Origin: DASWHX01 sp036397995
GTDB taxonomy: Bacteria > Bacteroidota > Bacteroidia > Cytophagales > Cyclobacteriaceae
Reading direction: 5' to 3'
Length of the DNA: 18,696 nt
Assembly: GCA_036397995.1 (NCBI GenBank)
Contig: DASWHX010000024.1
Location: 1-18,696 of the forward strand
Shown: positions 13,614 through 18,696 of the stretch, in pieces
Layout: each line of letters starts with the position of its first letter
Position numbering within the stretch: position 1 is the stretch's first letter
Notes under the pieces: model-generated
What the model was told of the DNA's origin: nothing
Seen by the model: only the letters and a program-made list of their open reading frames with translations
Database searches by the model: none
Program-made: the position numbers and the translations under genes

Positions 13614-15150
13614 CACTTTTCCCTAATTTATCTGAAATTATTTTTTGCAATTCATCATCATTTTGAGAAAGCCCGAAAATTAAGCCTCTCATGGAACGAA
13701 CATCAGGGGGTTTCGTCACAAGTGTAACCAATATTGTTATTACAAATGCTCCACAAAAGCTCCACCAGGCTATATACAGGTATGGATCATTTAGTGAAAA
13801 GAGGTACTCACTATAAATAAACATCAGCAGAGCCAAACTTACACCTCCCAGTAATCCAAAAATTCCAGCAGGTCTTGAAGTGCGTTTCCAGAAGATACCC
13901 AATAGCAATATTGCCAGAAGCGGTCCCTGAATAAATGAATTTAAGGTCTGAAAATACGTATACACTCCGCTAAAATAATCGGTTAATGGAGCCGATATCA
14001 TCCCAATTATAAGAATGACAGCGGTTGTCCACCTTCCTACTTTCAGGTAATGTGAATCTATCGCATGCTTCCTGATGAATGTTTGGTACAAGTCTTTGGT
14101 GAAAATAGTAGAAGTACTTGCCAGGAAAGAATCGATGCTGGACATTAATGCGGCGATAAAAGCAGCAAGTACGAGACCGGTAATTCCCGGAGGAAGTAAA
14201 TGTTCAACAAGGTGGAGAAGGGTGCGATCGGAATCGGGCAAGCCCGGATACAAAGCAAGAGCAATAATACCGGGAAATACTATGAAAAGTGGTACGAGGG
14301 TCTTCAGGAAGGCTCCACCTAACATACCGGCCTTTGCATTCCATTCGTCTGAAGCTCCAAGACATCGTTGCACAATATTTTGATTACCTATGTAATAAGC
14401 AGGGGCTAATACCAGTGTAAGTCCGAAAAGAATCCCTGTCCAGGGATAGGGTGAATTTGTATCCATCGGAAGTACCAGGTTGAAGTGATGCTCATATTCT
14501 GCACCCCGGGACTGAATAATGCCAACCATGTTGTTCCACCCTCCTAACTCAATGAAGCCAAGAATCAAAATGGCGGAACTTCCGATCATCATAATGATTA
14601 CCTGGACAACATCGGTCATTACCACCGCGCTTAATCCGCCAAAGATTGTGTATACTCCGACAATAATGGCCATTAGCATAATGGAAAGTGCCAGAGGCCA
14701 ACCGAGTAATCCGGAAATAATGCCCCCCGCTATCCAGAACATAATGCCAATGTTTAGTGAAATAACGATGAGCCAAATTATCGCGCTAAAGCTTCGCACA
14801 TAAATGTTATATCGCAAACCAAGATATTCCGGTATCGTATAAACACCATTTCTCCAATAATATGGAATGAATACCAGACCTGCCAGAACCATTGCCGGTA
14901 CAGACCCTATCCAATCGTAATTCGCGGCAACAATACCATGCTTATAGGCTTCACCTGATAACCCAATGAAATCAGTTACTCCTATGTCAGAACCAACAAT
15001 TGAAAATGCAATAGCCCAGAAAGGAAGCATTCGGCCCGCCAGAAAATATCCCTGGGAAGTATGCACATATCTTCTGAAGTAAACTCCAAGAAAAAGAATT
15101 CCCAGAAGATAAAATATGATAATGATATAGTCGATAATGGCAAGGTTCAC
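13606..15150 (-). CDS. SGLT-like sodium:solute symporter (SSS family)
   Basis: The 514-residue protein has about 14 hydrophobic helices. It carries the family hallmarks GYFLAGRMLPFWAIAFS (34-50), the sodium-symporter signature GGLSAVVMTDVVQVIIMM (171-188), NQNIVQRCLG (256-265) and AAFIAALMSSIDSFLAS (329-345), whose serines 337-338 correspond to the Na2 site. The overall pattern is that of SGLT/SLC5 sugar carriers. In helix 1 the segment SDIGVTDFIG replaces the SNISAEQFIG I recall for the Vibrio galactose carrier, so substrate ligands may differ. It starts with GTG at 15150; an in-frame stop lies just upstream. It is 43 bp downstream of coaX and its 3' end overlaps a two-helix microprotein gene. 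The transported solute is unknown. Confidence 0.93.
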   Translation of the reverse strand: MNLAIIDYIIIIFYLLGILFLGVYFRRYVHTSQGYFLAGRMLPFWAIAFSIVGSDIGVTDFIGLSGEAYKHGIVAANYDWIGSVPAMVLAGLVFIPYYWRNGVYTIPEYLGLRYNIYVRSFSAIIWLIVISLNIGIMFWIAGGIISGLLGWPLALSIMLMAIIVGVYTIFGGLSAVVMTDVVQVIIMMIGSSAILILGFIELGGWNNMVGIIQSRGAEYEHHFNLVLPMDTNSPYPWTGILFGLTLVLAPAYYIGNQNIVQRCLGASDEWNAKAGMLGGAFLKTLVPLFIVFPGIIALALYPGLPDSDRTLLHLVEHLLPPGITGLVLAAFIAALMSSIDSFLASTSTIFTKDLYQTFIRKHAIDSHYLKVGRWTTAVILIIGMISAPLTDYFSGVYTYFQTLNSFIQGPLLAILLLGIFWKRTSRPAGIFGLLGGVSLALLMFIYSEYLFSLNDPYLYIAWWSFCGAFVITILVTLVTKPPDVRSMRGLIFGLSQNDDELQKIISDKLGKSDV

Positions 15151-15193
15151 TGCTTATTTCAGGAGTTATGATTTTAAGGTCAGTTTTATTACA

Positions 15194-15958
15194 TTATTTC
15201 CTGGACACGAGTTTATGGAATTCATGAAGTCCTTCAAGAGTCAGATTCGCGTTAACTTCATCGAACAAATAATTGAGGTTTGAAAGAATGGAAGATAACC
15301 CGCCGGTAGCGTAGACCCTTACCGGCTCACCTATTTCAGATTTAATTTTAGCGATCATTTTTTCAACCAGTCCTGTGTATCCTAATAAGATTCCAGCCTG
15401 CATTGCATGAATAGTATTTTTCCCCAAAGCACTTTCCGGGATTACCAATGGAATTTCCGGCAGTTTGGCCGTACTTTTTGAAAGGGATTTCATTGCAGTT
15501 TTTAATCCCGGAGCTATCGCCACACCCAAAATTTCTCCATCTTCACCAACCGAAGTAAAAGTCAATGCTGTTCCAAAGTCCACCACAAGACATTTGCTTC
15601 GGGCAGAATTATAGGCCGCGAGCGAATTTGCAATAAGATCGGTTCCCATTTCCTCCGGATTTCTAATTTTTACCGGCAGAGTATGGTAAAACTCCGGCCC
15701 AAGAGAATAAACTCGTTGCTGAGTCAGGTTTTCCAGAATTTTTATTACAGGATCAGTTAACCAGGGAACAACACTGCTCAACGCCACGGACTCAATTAAA
15801 GAGGAGTCAATATTTCTTTCAAGAACAAAATCAGAAATTATGAGCGCATATTTTTCCGTGGGATCACTTGTTTCAATGCGCAGAATGTGGGACCAGGTAT
15901 CCCCTTGTTTAAATCCTAAAACTATATTCGTATTTCCAATATCAGCGGCAAGAAACAT
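15194..15958 (-). CDS. coaX: Type III pantothenate kinase
   Basis: CoaX phosphorylates pantothenate, the first step of coenzyme A synthesis, and needs a monovalent cation. The 254-residue protein has the ASKHA-fold motifs of the type III enzyme: the phosphate loop DIGNTN at 6-11, GTDLIAN at 105-111 with D107, VDFGTALTF at 126-134 with catalytic D127, and the C-terminal ATGG at 217-220. Its length is normal for the family. It lies 47 bp downstream of glnS and 43 bp upstream of the symporter gene, all on the minus strand, so one transcript is likely. Confidence 0.95.
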   Translation of the reverse strand: MFLAADIGNTNIVLGFKQGDTWSHILRIETSDPTEKYALIISDFVLERNIDSSLIESVALSSVVPWLTDPVIKILENLTQQRVYSLGPEFYHTLPVKIRNPEEMGTDLIANSLAAYNSARSKCLVVDFGTALTFTSVGEDGEILGVAIAPGLKTAMKSLSKSTAKLPEIPLVIPESALGKNTIHAMQAGILLGYTGLVEKMIAKIKSEIGEPVRVYATGGLSSILSNLNYLFDEVNANLTLEGLHEFHKLVSRK

Positions 15959-16005
15959 GGCTATACTTTTCTACTTATTTTCTATTCATTAAAATTTATG
16001 AAAAA

Positions 16006-17685
16006 CTAAATTTTAGCCTTTTCTTTTATCCAGGAGTCCTTTAAGGTTACCGTTCTGTTGAAAACAAGATTGCCCGGTAATGAATCCCCGTCAACACAAA
16101 AATACCCGGTTCGTTCAAATTGGAATTTATCCAATTCCTTAGCTTCTTTCAAGGAAGGCTCTACCTTAGCGTTCTTAAGGATTATTTCCGAAGCAGGATT
16201 TAACATATCTTTCAGCGATTTATCTTTTACAGAGCCGGGTTCCTCTACAACAAATAACCTGTCGTATAGTCTGACTTCTGCATTAATAGCATCCTGCTCT
16301 GATACCCAGTGGATTACGCCTTTTGTTTTCAATCCGGAAGTATCACTGCCACTTCGTGAATTTGGAAAATACTCACATCTGACCTCAGTAATTTTACCTT
16401 CGGTATCTTTTTCATATCCGGTACACTTAATTATATATGCGTATTTCAGCCTGACCATTCTATCCGGACCTAACCTGAAGAACTTTGAAGGCGGGTTTTC
16501 CATGAAATCCTCCCTTTCGATTAAGAGAGTTTTTGAAAAGGGTAATTCTCTGGTACCACTGTCCGGATTCTCAGGATTATTTTTAGCCGGGAGCATTTCA
16601 GTTTTTCCAACAGGATAATTGGTAATAATAAGTCTAATGGGATATAAAACTGCCATTACCCTGTTTGATTCTTTATTCAATTCTTCCCGAACACTAAATT
16701 CTAAAAGAGATAAATCTATCACCCCATCTCTTTTAGCAACTCCTATCCTGTCGCTGAAATTACGAATGGAAGCAGGGGTATATCCACGCCTGCGCATTCC
16801 GGAGATTGTCGGCATTCGGGGGTCATCCCAGCCCTTAACATGTTTTTCATTTACCAGTTGAAGAAGTTTCCGCTTGCTCATAATTGTGTAAGTGAGATTG
16901 AGCCGCGCAAATTCAATTTGTTGAGGAGTAAAAATTTCAATTTCTCTTACCAACCAGTCATAAAGCGGCCGGTGCACTTCAAATTCCAATGTGCAGAGCG
17001 AATGGGTAATTTTTTCTATGGAATCTGATTGCCCATGTGCAAAATCGTAAGTAGGATAAATGCACCATTTATCACCAGTTCTGTGATGCGGGGTTTTTTT
17101 GATCCGGTAAAGGACAGGATCCCGCAAATGCATATTCGGAGAAGACATATCAATCCGGGCACGTAGAGCCCGTGACCCTTCAGGATGAAGCCCGTTCTTC
17201 ATTTCTTCAAACAAATTCAGGTTTTCTTCTATGGAACGATTTCTGAACGGACTCTCAATTCCGGGTTTAGTTGGGACACCCCGGTTTTTGCTCATTATCT
17301 CTTGCGATTGATCATCAACGTAAGCCTTCCCTTTCTCAATCAACCTGACCGCATACTCATAAAATGTGTCAAAATAATCGCTGGCGTAAAATTCATTATC
17401 CCAGTCAAATCCCAGCCATTTAATGTCTTTCTTAATTGAGTTGACATAAGAGACTTCTTCCGTTTCAGGGTTTGTATCATCGAAACGAAGGTTACATTTT
17501 CCGTTGTACTCTCTGGCGATTCCAAAATTGAGACAAATAGACTTTGCATGACCAATGTGAAGATAACCATTGGGTTCCGGCGGGAAACGAGTATGAACCC
17601 TACCATCATTCTTGCCCTCCTTCAAATCCTTTTCAATCCTTTGAATGATAAAGTTACCTGCTAATGTCTTTTCCCTGGAATCCAT
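16006..17685 (-). CDS. glnS: Glutaminyl-tRNA synthetase
   Basis: GlnRS charges tRNA-Gln with glutamine. The 559-residue class I enzyme has the HIGH signature within RFPPEPNGYLHIGHAKS (residues 43-46 from this start), the RFDDTNPE block, the KMSKS-equivalent MSKRK at 269-273 and the C-terminal tRNA anticodon-binding beta-barrels, ending in a typical TVTLKDSW. The start is ATG 17685. The open frame begins at a TTG at 17700, but ATG 17685 gives the usual short leader before NFIIQRIEKDL. It heads a probable operon with coaX and the symporter and is divergent from the small gene at 17736 across 50 bp. A direct GlnRS implies tRNA-Gln charging without the amidotransferase route. Confidence 0.97.
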   Translation of the reverse strand: MDSREKTLAGNFIIQRIEKDLKEGKNDGRVHTRFPPEPNGYLHIGHAKSICLNFGIAREYNGKCNLRFDDTNPETEEVSYVNSIKKDIKWLGFDWDNEFYASDYFDTFYEYAVRLIEKGKAYVDDQSQEIMSKNRGVPTKPGIESPFRNRSIEENLNLFEEMKNGLHPEGSRALRARIDMSSPNMHLRDPVLYRIKKTPHHRTGDKWCIYPTYDFAHGQSDSIEKITHSLCTLEFEVHRPLYDWLVREIEIFTPQQIEFARLNLTYTIMSKRKLLQLVNEKHVKGWDDPRMPTISGMRRRGYTPASIRNFSDRIGVAKRDGVIDLSLLEFSVREELNKESNRVMAVLYPIRLIITNYPVGKTEMLPAKNNPENPDSGTRELPFSKTLLIEREDFMENPPSKFFRLGPDRMVRLKYAYIIKCTGYEKDTEGKITEVRCEYFPNSRSGSDTSGLKTKGVIHWVSEQDAINAEVRLYDRLFVVEEPGSVKDKSLKDMLNPASEIILKNAKVEPSLKEAKELDKFQFERTGYFCVDGDSLPGNLVFNRTVTLKDSWIKEKAKI

Positions 17686-17735
17686 TAAAAGTGGGGTCAA
17701 TACCTTAAAAAATTCAGATGCAAGTTTAGTGAAAA

Positions 17736-18161
17736 ATGGTCAAAGAAAGGCTTCTGCTAAGATTTTCATTGAGTGTTACAATAGTCCTAGGGTTTGGGAT
17801 TTATTTACCATACATCCAGAAAGTAGTTAACCATATTTGGGTTATGAATGAAGTAGAAACAAATGCGATTTCAGGAATTATCATGCAAACATTCCTAAGA
17901 AAAAAACTCCTAATCTATAAGGAGGTTATGCAGACCCTTGACCAGTACCGCGATGTCTGGCAGGATAATGAAGATTTTTGTAAGGCTGTCGACCGTTTTA
18001 GTGTGGTGTCACAGAGGGAAAGCCTAGACCTGTATCTGGCTGATAATATCCTCAAATACACCATTGACTTTAGAATGTTCGGATTCCGGAAAAACAACCT
18101 TGGTTTTTTTCAACAGTATTTCCGCGCAAGAGTATTGGCCAAAAGAGAGCTGGTTAAGTAG
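17736..18161 (+). CDS. Membrane-anchored small protein, unknown function
   Basis: The 141-residue product has a short basic start and one N-terminal hydrophobic segment (about 7-28), followed by a charged, mainly helical domain rich in Lys, Arg, Asp and aromatics (QYRDVWQDNEDF, LDLYLADNILKYTIDF, FFQQYFRARVLAKREL). It is probably a membrane-anchored or exported protein of one domain. I recognise no family. In favour of a real gene: no competing gene occupies the region, a well-formed terminator follows 28 bp after the stop, and the start is divergent from glnS with 50 bp between the genes. Confidence 0.65.
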   Translation: MVKERLLLRFSLSVTIVLGFGIYLPYIQKVVNHIWVMNEVETNAISGIIMQTFLRKKLLIYKEVMQTLDQYRDVWQDNEDFCKAVDRFSVVSQRESLDLYLADNILKYTIDFRMFGFRKNNLGFFQQYFRARVLAKRELVK

Positions 18162-18189
18162 TTTAAGTTTCATGGATTAGGTTAGGGAG

Positions 18190-18214
18190 AGTCCTGGTGA
18201 TTGCCGGGACTTTT
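18190..18214 (+). terminator. Intrinsic terminator after the 141-residue protein gene
   Basis: An 8-bp stem (AGTCCTGG 18190-18197 with CCGGGACT 18204-18211, one G-T pair) encloses the 6-base loop TGATTG. It is followed by TTTTCTATTTT on the plus strand and lies 28 bp after the stop at 18161. Confidence 0.8.
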
Positions 18215-18264
18215 CTATTTTAGTGTTTCAGCAAAACCGGTGTTAACCGCCTATAATGCCGGCC

Positions 18265-18552
18265 CCCTGACAGATTTGATTTTCAGCTCATAAAATTCCG
18301 GGGTTATGAACCGCATGTAAACTGAGGTTAAGAATTTCTGCAATTTCTTTGAAGAGTGACCTTGGATTACTTTTTTTCACTTTCAATTTCTCTTACTATA
18401 AGTTCCGCTGGAGAACCATTTCTTCTTCACCAGGCCATTTGGCCAGGATAATATCAGAAATTTTATTAAAGAAAAAATTTTCTCCTTTTGAATTTATCCG
18501 TGAATCAGTTTATTAATTGCTCGCCCCAAACGATCAGGAATCCATCAGGTCT
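18265..18552 (-). pseudogene. Decayed LuxR-type HTH regulator
   Basis: Translating the minus strand in different frames gives successive pieces of one LuxR helix-turn-helix: LIVREIE (18402-18382), VIQGHSSK (from 18370), KEIAEILNLSLHAVHN (18350-18303) and NFMS...NLSG (down to 18265). In order they match the family pattern of REIEVL, GxSxKEIAExLxLSxxTV, xHRxNI. Three frame changes are needed, each explained by loss of one base: between 18381 and 18371, in an A run near 18350, and near 18303. An in-frame TGA also follows NFMS. Upstream, other frames give RPDGFLIVWGEQLIN (from 18552) and KISDIILAKWPGEEEMVLQ, probably remnants of the N-terminal part, whose domain I cannot identify. The gene is broken beyond use unless the sequence has clustered errors. 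Confidence 0.6.
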
Positions 18553-18614
18553 CAAAAAAAATTGCTGAAAAGAAGCCAAACTCAAAATAAAGAGTTTAAG
18601 GAATAGGGTTAATG

Positions 18615-18696
18615 TTAAATTTCCCCCGAGTCGGCAGATGAAATTATTTTTCTGATATTTACGAAGCCATATACCATTGCGCCCAGCCCAACCGCC
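18615..18696 (-). CDS. C-terminal end of a gene entering from the right edge
   Basis: The minus-strand frame reads AVGLGAMVYGFVNIRKIISS followed by ADSGEI and a TAA at 18617-18615. A hydrophobic helix followed by a short polar tail is typical of the last segment of a membrane protein. Only 26 codons are in the window, so neither the family nor the reality of the gene can be settled. Confidence 0.35.
   Translation of the reverse strand, partial: AVGLGAMVYGFVNIRKIISSADSGEI

Noticed and set aside
16058..16618. Long plus-strand open frame (186 codons) opposite glnS
   Set aside because: It is fully antisense to a strongly conserved synthetase gene, and its product is low-complexity and Ser/Leu-rich without recognisable domains; an antisense shadow.

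Overview
The window looks like an ordinary chromosomal segment of a Bacteroidota bacterium, probably a Cytophagales-type relative. This rests on AT-rich DNA, gene starts without Shine-Dalgarno sequences, two sites matching the Bacteroidota -7 element TAnnTTTG, frequent non-ATG starts (TTG or GTG), and the gene content. I see no rRNA, tRNA, CRISPR array, insertion sequence or prophage.

Left block (1-8194, all on the minus strand, so read right to left). A likely operon encodes a Fpg/Nei-type DNA glycosylase without zinc-finger cysteines, a one-domain cupin and a two-helix membrane protein. Next come a lone RNase Z-like metallo-beta-lactamase protein and a two-gene signalling unit. That unit is a hybrid histidine kinase carrying its own receiver and HPt domains, followed 10 bp later by an NtrC-type sigma54 activator. 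It is followed by a small outer-membrane barrel and a coiled-coil lipoprotein, and ends in two tandem hairpins near the left edge.

Middle block (8271-12676). selU (mnmH) and selD overlap on the plus strand and form a selenium unit that makes selenophosphate and 2-selenouridine in tRNA. No selenocysteine machinery is visible. They meet an EamA transporter tail to tail with 3 bp between stops. A small protein of the family often labelled N-acetylglutamate synthase is divergent from a MetR-like LysR regulator.

Right block (12633-17685, minus strand). glnS, coaX and an SGLT-like sodium:solute symporter are followed, with overlapping or abutting reading frames, by two two-helix microproteins and a soluble protein of unknown function. 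This symporter cluster is the best candidate for an undescribed multi-component system. The last gene overlaps the end of the LysR gene by 44 bp.

Right edge (17736-18696). A membrane-anchored orphan protein has its own terminator. It is followed by the decayed remnant of a LuxR-type HTH regulator (minus strand, several frameshifts), which no intact reading frame covers, and by the last 26 codons of a minus-strand gene that runs out of the window.
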